In this document: piece after piece, positions 57,350 to 64,000 of the stretch
Numbering within the stretch: the first letter of the stretch is position 1
Layout of the letters: each line of letters starts with the position of its first letter
Source of the DNA: Salinivibrio kushneri
GTDB lineage: Bacteria; Pseudomonadota; Gammaproteobacteria; Enterobacterales; Vibrionaceae
Direction of reading: 5' to 3'
NCBI RefSeq assembly: GCF_027286325.1
Contig: NZ_CP114588.1
Span: 558,001-622,000 of the forward strand
DNA length: 64,000 bases
Made by a program: the position numbers and the translations under genes
Notes under the pieces: generated by a model
The model's input: the letters and a program-made list of their open reading frames with translations, nothing else
Told to the model about the DNA's origin: nothing
The model's database searches: none

Positions 57350-57366
57350 AGCAATAGTTGTGCCAA
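57350..57366 (-). promoter_or_regulatory. Sigma-54 (-24/-12) promoter of the pha operon
   Basis: On the minus strand TTGGCACAACTATTGCT matches the RpoN consensus TTGGCACG-N4-TTGCT with a single change. GG and GC are 10 nt apart, the strict spacing needed. The predicted start is about 90 nt before phaB. Strong sequence match; no functional data. Confidence 0.7.
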
Positions 57367-57393
57367 AAATCAACTTATCATTCTGCCGATATT

Positions 57394-57408
57394 GTTAGGC
57401 AGCCTAAC
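57394..57408. promoter_or_regulatory. 15-bp perfect palindrome upstream of the pha promoter
   Basis: GTTAGGCAGCCTAAC is a perfect inverted repeat with one central base. It lies about 28 bp upstream of the -24 element, near -60. The size and symmetry suggest a dimeric regulator site. Confidence 0.5.
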
Positions 57409-57771
57409 GGATTGGTGTGACCCTTTTATGACTGCCTGCTTCTAAGCTAACGAATCTAGACAAATACGCAAAGTATAAAAACCTCATGTTCTGCATTCGA
57501 GATCTTGGTCAAACTAATAACGAAACACTGCAATTTATTGTTAATATTATGTTTATTTTATGTTTATTTATTGGTTTTTGTTCGAATTACCCACGGCTTG
57601 GCTAAGTTCATGAAATCCATTGTATTACCAGTATGACTTGCGACTCTATGTTGATGATTGCCTTTTAAAGTAGGCACAGTGGTCAGGAAATGATCACTGT
57701 TTGCGAGGTGAGTAGAGAGCGGTGGCGACAGGCCACCACGCGGGTAAGGGGCTAAAGAGTGATCTTGGAAG
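57409..57771. other. AT-rich intergenic stretch between the pha operon and csdE
   Basis: About 360 nt, AT-rich near 57480-57580, with no supported gene. It should hold enhancer sites if the pha promoter is RpoN-dependent, but I cannot name one. Confidence 0.45.
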
Positions 57772-58197
57772 CTAACGAGTGATCTGATGAATGTATTCAA
57801 TGATTGCGTGCAAGCCATTGGTGCGTGACTCACTTAAATGGTGCGCAAGTCCCGCTTGTTGGAAAACGCGGTCTATATCGAGGGTGTGAATGGCATTACC
57901 GTGTTGACCGTGAACACAGGCAAGCACGATCGCTAATAAGCCTTTAACAATTCTGGCATTGGAATCGGCGGCAAAGTAATGGGTGTCCCCCTCGACCTGA
58001 TGCAGAAACCAAACCGCACTCTCACAGCCGTTTACTTGGTTTGCTGTTTGTTTTTGGGCATCGGTAAAGGTTGGCAGCCGTTTTCCCCACAAAATCAATT
58101 GTCGGTATTTATCTTCCCAGCTGGTGTGTTGCGCGAGCATCTCGGTGACAGTCGTTTGGTTAAGCTCGGTGCCAAAAGGGTGGTGGGGTAACGCCAT
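57772..58197 (-). CDS. csdE: Sulfur acceptor protein CsdE (SufE-like)
   Basis: A 141-residue SufE-family protein that accepts sulfane sulfur from CsdA through Cys58 in VNGCESAVW. It lies 19 nt after csdA on the minus strand, as the csdAE operon. E. coli CsdE also passes sulfur to TcdA/CsdL, whose gene is 6.5 kb away here. Confidence 0.92.
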   Translation of the reverse strand: MALPHHPFGTELNQTTVTEMLAQHTSWEDKYRQLILWGKRLPTFTDAQKQTANQVNGCESAVWFLHQVEGDTHYFAADSNARIVKGLLAIVLACVHGQHGNAIHTLDIDRVFQQAGLAHHLSESRTNGLHAIIEYIHQITR

Positions 58198-58216
58198 TAT
58201 CTGTCCTGCCTTATGG

Positions 58217-59434
58217 TTAAATATCTAGTAAATCTAGGGTCTTATCTAATGCTGCAATAAACTGTGCGATATCCTGGTGTGTATTGTAGGCCGCTAAAGA
58301 AACCCTGATGGTGCCATCGACACCAAGCGCCTTAATAAAAGGATGGGCACAATGGTGGCCAGAGCGAACAGCAATACCTTGCTGGGCCAACAACTCAGCG
58401 ACATCGGCATGATGCTCGTCGCTAACAACAAAAGAGACCATGGAACTGGACGCCTGTGGCGCGATCAAACGAATGCGCGGCCGTGTGCGTAAAGCGTCTA
58501 TGAGTTGTTGGTAACAGCTTGCTATGTGTGCGTCTACTGCTTGGCTGTCTTGCTGTTTGAACCAATCAATGGCAGCTGCAAGGCCAATGGCCCCTGCGGT
58601 GTTAGGTGTGCCTGCTTCAAAACGAGCGGGGATGGGGGCGAGCGTATGGTGGTCAAACGACACGTCTGTGATCATTTTTCCGCCCCCGTGGAAAGGCGCG
58701 AGCGCGCTGAGAGCTTCCGTTTTTCCATACAAGACACCAATTCCTGTGGGCCCATAAAGTTTATGGCCAGAAAAAACATAATAGTCAGTGTCCAGTGTTT
58801 GCATACAAACAGGCTCATGGACGATGCCCTGTGCGCCATCAATGATCACGGTTGCACCATATTTGTGCGCAAGTTGAGTCATTTCCTCAATAGGATGGCG
58901 GGTGCCGGTGACATTGCTGACATGACTGATCGCAACAATGCGTGTCCGCACGGATAAGCGTTGTTGGTATACCTTCATATCTAATCTACCCGTGCGAGGG
59001 CAGCAAGGGATTTTTACCAGTTGAGCACCGGTGCGCTGCGCCATCAATTGCCAAGGGATCAGGTTGGCATGGTGCTCCATTTCGCTGACGAGAATTTCAT
59101 CTTGCGGGACAAGCGCGTGGCTTAAGCCATAGGCGACCAGGTTGATGGCTTCTGTCGCACCACGGGCCCAGACCACATTTTGTGGGTTGGCACCGATAAA
59201 ATGTGCCACATCTCGCCGTGCTTGCTCAAAACGCTCGGTCACCGATAAGGAAGCTTGATGCTGACCGCGGTGTACATTTGCCGTTGGCATCATGTAGCTG
59301 CGACTGATCGCATCAATTACTGACTGCGGCTTTTGGGCAGTGGCGGCACTGTCTAGATATACCCAGCCTGGCGTATTGAAAGCGGGAAACTGGGCGCGTA
59401 GGGAATGGGGATCAAAACCGTCGGTCATAGTCAT
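58217..59434 (-). CDS. csdA: Cysteine desulfurase CsdA
   Basis: A PLP-dependent group II desulfurase of 405 residues (E. coli 401). It has the Schiff-base Lys in FSGHKLYGPTGIG, ATAQKP near the start and the catalytic Cys in RSGHHCAHP. I use the ATG at 59434 (MTMTDGFDPHSLRAQFPAF). A longer open frame to 59575 only runs through the GcvB terminator and is not protein-coding. Confidence 0.95.
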   Translation of the reverse strand: MTMTDGFDPHSLRAQFPAFNTPGWVYLDSAATAQKPQSVIDAISRSYMMPTANVHRGQHQASLSVTERFEQARRDVAHFIGANPQNVVWARGATEAINLVAYGLSHALVPQDEILVSEMEHHANLIPWQLMAQRTGAQLVKIPCCPRTGRLDMKVYQQRLSVRTRIVAISHVSNVTGTRHPIEEMTQLAHKYGATVIIDGAQGIVHEPVCMQTLDTDYYVFSGHKLYGPTGIGVLYGKTEALSALAPFHGGGKMITDVSFDHHTLAPIPARFEAGTPNTAGAIGLAAAIDWFKQQDSQAVDAHIASCYQQLIDALRTRPRIRLIAPQASSSMVSFVVSDEHHADVAELLAQQGIAVRSGHHCAHPFIKALGVDGTIRVSLAAYNTHQDIAQFIAALDKTLDLLDI

Positions 59435-59516
59435 CGTCCGAAATAAAATCTCGTCTATGATCGCTATCTCGTGGATGTAACTCAAGTCTGTTGTTGGTTC
59501 ATGCTCTATTACAGAC

Positions 59517-59693
59517 AAAAAAAAGCACTGAGCGACGCTCAGTGCTAACAAATATGTAATGACAGACAATGTCAAAATACAGGAAGTTAAAAGTGGTAGA
59601 TACGACTACCTGTCTAACCAGTGTTAGACAAATGCAAACACAACATCGCAACCACGGAAACAGTCTAAATAGAGAGACGTCACAAGTGGATGC
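59517..59693 (-). ncRNA. gcvB: GcvB small regulatory RNA
   Basis: A minus-strand RNA of about 177 nt, divergent from gcvA exactly as in E. coli. It carries the GU-rich R1 seed (59633-59653, GGTTGCGATGTTGTGTTTGC and onward) that pairs with amino-acid and peptide transporter mRNAs, then the conserved ACTTCCTGTA stretch near 59580 and a terminator stem (59524-59533 with 59537-59546, then T8). Compared with E. coli the R1 lacks one GTTGTGTT unit. The promoter (TTGCTG at 59724-59729, TATAGT at 59701-59706, 17-bp spacer) fits a start near 59693. Confidence 0.88.
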
Positions 59694-59700
59694 GGGGAGC

Positions 59701-59729
59701 ACTATAGGAGTTTGCTGGTATATCAGCAA
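59701..59729 (-). promoter_or_regulatory. Promoter of gcvB
   Basis: Minus-strand TTGCTG and TATAGT with 17-bp spacing. A CTAAT, the core seen in GcvA sites, lies upstream near 59751-59755, between this promoter and gcvA. Confidence 0.6.
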
Positions 59730-59784
59730 TCGACAATTTATAATGCCAACGATTAGAAAAATTAATGCATAGAGGTGTCAGCAT

Positions 59785-60690
59785 ATGGCGAGGCGTCTTC
59801 CCCCACTTAACGCGCTGCGTGTATTTGAAGCGGCCGCGCGACATTTGAGCTTTACCCGAGCAGCAGAAGAGCTGTTTGTGACCCAAGCGGCTGTTAGTCA
59901 TCAAATCAAGGCATTAGAAGAGTTTCTCGGTTTGAAGCTTTTCCGCCGGCGTAATCGCTCGTTACTATTGACCGAAGAAGGACAAGGGTACTTTCTTGAT
60001 ATAAAAGATATTTTCTCTGAGCTTTCTTATGCGACGGATAAAGTGCTGGAACGCAGTGCCAAAGGGGCGCTGACGATTAGTTTGCCGCCCAGTTTTGCCA
60101 TTCAATGGCTAGTACCTCGATTAGCTGATTTTAATACCGCGCATCCTGATATTGATGTTCGGATAAAAGCGGTTGATTTGGAAGAGGGGTCTCTGACTGA
60201 TGATGTCGATGTTGCCATTTACTATGGCCGGGGACACTGGTCCGGATTACGCTGCGATCTTTTGTATCAAGAATGCTTGCTGCCTGTGTGTTCGCCACTG
60301 CTACTGGAGTCTGGGCAGCCTCTGCAAACCCCAGATGATTTGGTTCATCATGTTTTATTGCATGACCGCTCACGCAAAGAATGGAAAGCGTTTGCTAAAG
60401 CACACCAACTCAATGAAGTGAATGTTGAGCATGGGCCTATTTTTAGTCATTCATCCATGGTGTTGCAGGCGGCGGCACATGGGCAAGGTGTCGCACTAGG
60501 AAACAATGTGCTTTCTCAACCAGAGTTAGCATCTGGGCGTTTGGTGCAGCCTTTTGAGCAAGTATTAAAGAGTGACAATGGCTTCTATTTGGTTAGCCAG
60601 CAGCGCGATGCCGATACCGGACGTATTACCGCGTTCCGAGAATGGATGTTGGCGACGGCAGCGAAAGAACAAGAGAAAATGAATTTATGA
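59785..60690 (+). CDS. gcvA: Glycine cleavage system regulator GcvA
   Basis: A 301-residue LysR protein that controls the glycine cleavage operon and activates gcvB. It is almost collinear with E. coli GcvA from the start: RLPPLNALRVFEAAARHLSFTRAAEELFVTQAAVSHQIK, then FRRRNRSLLLTEEGQ. The ATG at 59785 has AGAGGTG 8 nt upstream. The next gene overlaps its stop by 4 nt. Confidence 0.96.
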   Translation: MARRLPPLNALRVFEAAARHLSFTRAAEELFVTQAAVSHQIKALEEFLGLKLFRRRNRSLLLTEEGQGYFLDIKDIFSELSYATDKVLERSAKGALTISLPPSFAIQWLVPRLADFNTAHPDIDVRIKAVDLEEGSLTDDVDVAIYYGRGHWSGLRCDLLYQECLLPVCSPLLLESGQPLQTPDDLVHHVLLHDRSRKEWKAFAKAHQLNEVNVEHGPIFSHSSMVLQAAAHGQGVALGNNVLSQPELASGRLVQPFEQVLKSDNGFYLVSQQRDADTGRITAFREWMLATAAKEQEKMNL

Positions 60691-61325
60691 CAGGTTTGAA
60701 TGTTGATGGGCCGGAAACGGCAACAGACTGGGTGATTTTTGCCCATGGAGCGGGCGCTGGAAAGGATCACGAGTTCATGGCTGATATGGCTGCGCGGATG
60801 GCGAAGCACTGCAAAGTCGTGCGGTTTAACTTTCCGTACATGGAAAAGCGCGAGCAAGATGGCAAAAAACGCCCACCGGATCGTGCACCCAAACTGTTGG
60901 CTCATTTTGAGTCGATGATTGAGCACGTGGATGACGTAAGGCCAGCCGGTAGCCGATTATGGTTAGCGGGTAAATCAATGGGGGGACGTATGGCGAGCCA
61001 TTTGACGGATCACGCCTCCGTCAGCGGGGTGATTTGCTTTGGCTTTCCATTCCATCCGCCAGGGAAGCCAGAAAAGTATAAAGGTGAGCATTTGGCGTCC
61101 GTGGAGCGTCCACTGCTGATTGTACAAGGTGCACGTGACACTTTTGGCCGTGAAGAAGATATCAACAATTATGCTTTATCGCCATCGATTGAGGTGGTCA
61201 TCGCACCGGATGGTGATCATAGTTTGAAGCCCCGTAAAGCCTCTGGACATACTGAGGTCGGCAACCGCCAGTTTGCCGTCGACAGTGCATTTAGGTTTAT
61301 CGAGCAGCAAGGTGGACAAGTATGA
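60687..61325 (+). CDS. Alpha/beta hydrolase (KANL3/Tex30-like)
   Basis: A 212-residue alpha/beta hydrolase with the nucleophile elbow GKSMGG (Ser), FAHGAGAG as the oxyanion-type segment, and DHSLKP with the likely catalytic His. Substrate unknown. The ATG at 60687 overlaps the gcvA stop (ATGA), showing coupling. An ATG at 60642 is also open but lies inside gcvA. ygdD follows with another 4-nt overlap, so gcvA, this gene and ygdD form a unit. Confidence 0.85.
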   Translation: MTGLNVDGPETATDWVIFAHGAGAGKDHEFMADMAARMAKHCKVVRFNFPYMEKREQDGKKRPPDRAPKLLAHFESMIEHVDDVRPAGSRLWLAGKSMGGRMASHLTDHASVSGVICFGFPFHPPGKPEKYKGEHLASVERPLLIVQGARDTFGREEDINNYALSPSIEVVIAPDGDHSLKPRKASGHTEVGNRQFAVDSAFRFIEQQGGQV

Positions 61326-61702
61326 AGTTACATCACTGGGTGAGCCTCGCAGCGATAGGTGCCGGCCTCGCGGTGGGGCTGGGTGCGTTTGCGGCTCATG
61401 GTTTAAAAGCGGTGCTGTCAGACTATCAGTTAGCCATTTTTAAAACCGGGGTTGAGTATCAAATGTGGCACAGTCTCGCCTTATTGGGAGTTTGCAGTGT
61501 TGCCTCCCAGGTTTCTTCTCGCTGTTTTGCCATTGTGGCTTGGGCTTGGTTTATCGGTGTTGTGGCGTTTAGTGGTAGCTTATACCTGCTGGCGCTGACA
61601 TCTTGGTATTGGCTTGGACCTATTACTCCGATGGGCGGTGTGAGTTTTCTGATCGGCTGGGCGGGGCTAGCCATAGGGGCTTGGCGCGCTCATCAGCGCT
61701 GA
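61322..61702 (+). CDS. ygdD: DUF423 membrane protein YgdD
   Basis: A 126-residue membrane protein with four helices and the DUF423 pattern: LAVGLGAFAAHGLK, FKTGVEYQMWHSLALLG, SGSLYLLALT and ITPMGGVSFLIGW. Function unknown. In E. coli ygdD lies between gcvA and rlmM, as here. Confidence 0.92.
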   Translation: MKLHHWVSLAAIGAGLAVGLGAFAAHGLKAVLSDYQLAIFKTGVEYQMWHSLALLGVCSVASQVSSRCFAIVAWAWFIGVVAFSGSLYLLALTSWYWLGPITPMGGVSFLIGWAGLAIGAWRAHQR

Positions 61703-61821
61703 GTCCGCTCAAATGAATAAAAGCCTTGCGGGCATTTCTTTCTGGTCTGGATGGCAGATATAATGCGCAGCTTATTTTTACCGCCACACAGCGTGGTGAT
61801 ATGTTCGAGCCAGAGGGTGTT

Positions 61822-62898
61822 ATGAATCAGGTTCTGCTTTATTGTCGTGCGGGGTTCGAGAAAGACTGTGCCGCCGAGATCCAACAAAAAACCACCGACA
61901 TGGGGGTGTATGGGTTCCCGCGCGTGGTCAATAACAGTGCGTATGTCCTGTTTGAGTGCTATCAAGAGAGCGATGCGGAGCGTGTTGTGCGTGATCTCCC
62001 TCTCGACTCACTGATTTTTGCTCGGCAAATGATCGCTATCACCGCCTCTCTTTCTGAGCTTGATCCTGACGATCGCATCTCACCGATTTTGGCCGTGGGC
62101 GATCGCTTACCCAAAGGCGGCGACTTACGGGTGGAAACCCCAGATAACGATAAAGCAAAAGCCCTGTTGAAGTTTTGTCGTAAATTCACCGTGCCACTGC
62201 GCCAAGCTTTGCGTAAAAACGGTGTGCTGCTTGCAAAAGATAACCCCAAAAAGCCGGTTATCCATCTGTGCTTTACTGCCCCAGGTACCTGTTTGGTTGG
62301 CTACTCACTCACAACTAATAACTCTCCGCACTACATGGGACTGCCGCGGATGAAGTTTCCTGCCGATGCGCCGAGTCGCTCGACCTTAAAATTGGAAGAG
62401 GCATTTCACCACTTTATTCCCAAGCAAGAGTGGGAGACGCGTTTAGCGCCTGGCATGTGGGCGGTCGACTTAGGTGCGTGCCCCGGAGGCTGGACCTATC
62501 AGTTGGTTAAACGCTCAATGTTCGTACACGCGGTCGATAATGGCGCAATGGATGAGCAATTGATGGAAACCGGACAAGTCTTTCACCACGCTGAAGATGG
62601 GTTTAAGTTCGAGCCGACGCGTAAGAATGTTACCTGGCTGGTGTGCGATATGATTGAAAAGCCCTCTCGTGTAGCCCAATTGATGGGTGAGTGGTTGATT
62701 GAAGGGTGGGCGAAAGAGGCAATTTTTAATTTGAAATTGCCGATGAGTCGTCGCTATGAGCAGGTGACAGAAAACCTCGAGACCTTAGGTGCATTTCTTG
62801 ATGATTATAATGTGGCGTATGAAATGCGCGCGAAGCATCTGTATCATGATCGCGAGGAAATCACAGTGCACTTACGGCGGGTAAAACGTCAGCGCTAA
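61822..62898 (+). CDS. rlmM: 23S rRNA 2'-O-ribose methyltransferase (C2498)
   Basis: It methylates C2498 of 23S rRNA. The 358-residue protein (E. coli 366) starts [16 protein letters not shown], has a THUMP-like N-terminal part, and a Rossmann methyltransferase domain with [17 protein letters not shown] and the catalytic Lys in NLKLPM. The start is the ATG at 61822, with GAGGG 5 nt upstream, rather than further upstream. Confidence 0.96.
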   Translation: MNQVLLYCRAGFEKDCAAEIQQKTTDMGVYGFPRVVNNSAYVLFECYQESDAERVVRDLPLDSLIFARQMIAITASLSELDPDDRISPILAVGDRLPKGGDLRVETPDNDKAKALLKFCRKFTVPLRQALRKNGVLLAKDNPKKPVIHLCFTAPGTCLVGYSLTTNNSPHYMGLPRMKFPADAPSRSTLKLEEAFHHFIPKQEWETRLAPGMWAVDLGACPGGWTYQLVKRSMFVHAVDNGAMDEQLMETGQVFHHAEDGFKFEPTRKNVTWLVCDMIEKPSRVAQLMGEWLIEGWAKEAIFNLKLPMSRRYEQVTENLETLGAFLDDYNVAYEMRAKHLYHDREEITVHLRRVKRQR

Positions 62899-62965
62899 GT
62901 GCTGTCTGGGTTTCTCTTAGCTCTGCATACCGAGCTTCATGTTTATCCATCACCACTGAATACGG

Positions 62966-63757
62966 TTACGAGGATTGGCCCTCTGTAGCGGGCTCAAAAC
63001 GGATATCTTGTAGGTTAAAGCCTAGTGGGATATCCGTTTTTAGTTGCGCGACCTGTTTGCAACGTTGAGCCAGCTCATAATGACCGTTGAGTTTTTTCTG
63101 CCACTTTGGCGCGAGATCCTCGGCAGCGAACACCGCATCGATAGTGGCATAGTCGCTCAGCAAGCTGGCCGCGGTTTTGGGACCGATACCTGGCACGCCA
63201 CTGACCTCACTGCTGCTGATCCCCGCGAGCCCCCAAAAATCGCAAAGCTGCTCCGGGCGAACGCCGAACTGCGCCTGGACGAATGCGAGATCTAACCAGC
63301 GCTGCTGAAAGTAATCGCGGATCCGGACTGTCGGTTGTAATAGCTGACAATAGCCTTTGTCAGTCGATACTATCGTGACATCTTGCTGGCGCTCGGCCAC
63401 TTTTAAGGCGAGGGTGGCAATCATGTCGTCAGCCTCATCGCCCTGAGAAAGCAACGAGTCGACGCCGTACTGCCAAAATGCATCTTGAATGGCATCTAAC
63501 CCTTGTTCGAGCACTGCAGGCATTGGCTTACGGTGTTGTTTGTATGCCGGCAGGATCTCTGCGCGCCAGCCACGATCACTACCCATGTGATCAAAGACAG
63601 CAATAATATGGCTCGGCTGGCTATGATTGATGATTTTATTGAGGGTTTTGATGCAGGCATTCACCGTGGTGTCGATGGCATCGCCTTCGGGCTGAGCCGC
63701 GTGGACACGGCGGATGAGGTTCATTGCATCGATAATGACAACATGGAGGTTAGACAT
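62966..63757 (-). CDS. xni: Flap endonuclease Xni (ExoIX)
   Basis: A 263-residue 5'-nuclease-type enzyme related to the DNA polymerase I exonuclease domain. It has VVIIDAMNLIRR, FDHMGSDRGWRAEILPAYKQHR, QGDEADDMIATLA and the helix-hairpin-helix GVPGIGPKTAASLL. Start at the ATG at 63757 (MSNLHVVIID). ppnN lies upstream on the same strand, as in vibrios. Confidence 0.95.
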   Translation of the reverse strand: MSNLHVVIIDAMNLIRRVHAAQPEGDAIDTTVNACIKTLNKIINHSQPSHIIAVFDHMGSDRGWRAEILPAYKQHRKPMPAVLEQGLDAIQDAFWQYGVDSLLSQGDEADDMIATLALKVAERQQDVTIVSTDKGYCQLLQPTVRIRDYFQQRWLDLAFVQAQFGVRPEQLCDFWGLAGISSSEVSGVPGIGPKTAASLLSDYATIDAVFAAEDLAPKWQKKLNGHYELAQRCKQVAQLKTDIPLGFNLQDIRFEPATEGQSS

Positions 63758-63875
63758 AATAAAAACCAGTAATAACGCGCAGCATGAGCCGCGCATTATA
63801 CCTGTGTTAGCGGCATAACGCAGTGTGCGTTATGCCGGTTACCTGCAGCTCGCCGGCTCAGTGCGCGTATTAGGG

Positions 63876-64000
63876 CTAAGAGACAATTTCGTAGCACGGC
63901 ACATAGGCGGTGCCTGGTAGCTTCATCCGTTGTTGGTCGACGAAGCTTTGTAACAGTTTGTCCATTTTTGCCATTAAGTACTTGTCACCATCGATTTTAA
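63876..64000 (-). CDS. ppnN: Pyrimidine/purine nucleotide 5'-monophosphate nucleosidase, C-terminal end
   Basis: The last about 41 codons of a gene running off the window on the minus strand, ending [19 protein letters not shown] and then YVPCYEIVS. This ending and the position beside xni match PpnN (YgdH), a nucleotide-cleaving enzyme regulated by ppGpp. Only the tail is visible. Confidence 0.8.
   Translation of the reverse strand, partial: KIDGDKYLMAKMDKLLQSFVDQQRMKLPGTAYVPCYEIVS

Noticed and set aside
59515..59546. Terminator of a gene upstream of csdA
   Set aside because: It points away from gcvA on the minus strand and is explained by the GcvB RNA, not by a protein gene.
59435..59575. 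47-residue N-terminal extension of csdA
   Set aside because: It runs through the GcvB terminator hairpin and has no family similarity.

Overview
The window is a contiguous piece of a gammaproteobacterial chromosome of the family Vibrionaceae. A LuxP/LuxQ autoinducer-2 receptor pair, a Vibrio-type phaBAPC polyhydroxybutyrate operon, gcvA with a divergent GcvB small RNA, and many E. coli-like gene orders (ffh-rpsP-rimM-trmD-rplS; aroF-tyrA; pheL-pheA-raiA; recD beside argA; gcvA-ygdD-rlmM; xni-ppnN) all point there. I would guess Salinivibrio or a close halophilic relative; the genus is inference, the family is well supported. There are no phages, insertion sequences, CRISPR arrays, tRNAs or rRNAs.

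Region by region. 1-10 kb: the end of yqaA, a secreted M16 peptidase, gshA, a lysozyme-like lipoprotein, luxS, then luxP-luxQ, so the AI-2 synthase and receptor are neighbours. 10-16 kb: corB-like and ypjD on the minus strand, then ffh and the rpsP-rimM-trmD-rplS operon. 16-21 kb: a CstA-type transporter, a small lipoprotein and a BtsSR-like two-component system that probably controls pyruvate uptake. 20.7-26 kb: aromatic amino acid genes, with TyrR-box aroF-tyrA and pheA behind a Phe-rich leader peptide and attenuator, separated by a DUF3800 gene; then raiA. 26-28.7 kb: dapD, and yebG with a LexA box shared with a divergent Tag-family glycosylase gene. 28.8-44 kb: recC, then a secreted PHP-domain protein and a chemoreceptor with a Fur-box-like site, then recB-recD and argA with tandem ARG boxes.

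44-52.9 kb is the most accessory-looking part: small unknown genes, mltA, a TAXI solute-binding protein, a BKACE-family enzyme, a class III aminotransferase with a divergent LysR regulator, tcdA, and two tandem solute-binding proteins. 52.9-57.4 kb: the phaB-phaA-phaP-phaC operon, preceded by an excellent sigma-54 -24/-12 element and a 15-bp palindrome, with a strong hairpin between phaP and phaC. 57.7-64 kb: csdA-csdE, GcvB RNA, gcvA, an alpha/beta hydrolase, ygdD, rlmM, xni and the end of ppnN.

Most of the window is conserved housekeeping sequence. I did not find an obviously new multi-gene system. The points most worth checking are the sigma-54 control signal of the pha operon, the luxS-luxPQ neighbourhood, the BKACE/aminotransferase cluster, the hexamer repeat inside recB, and the DUF3800 islet.
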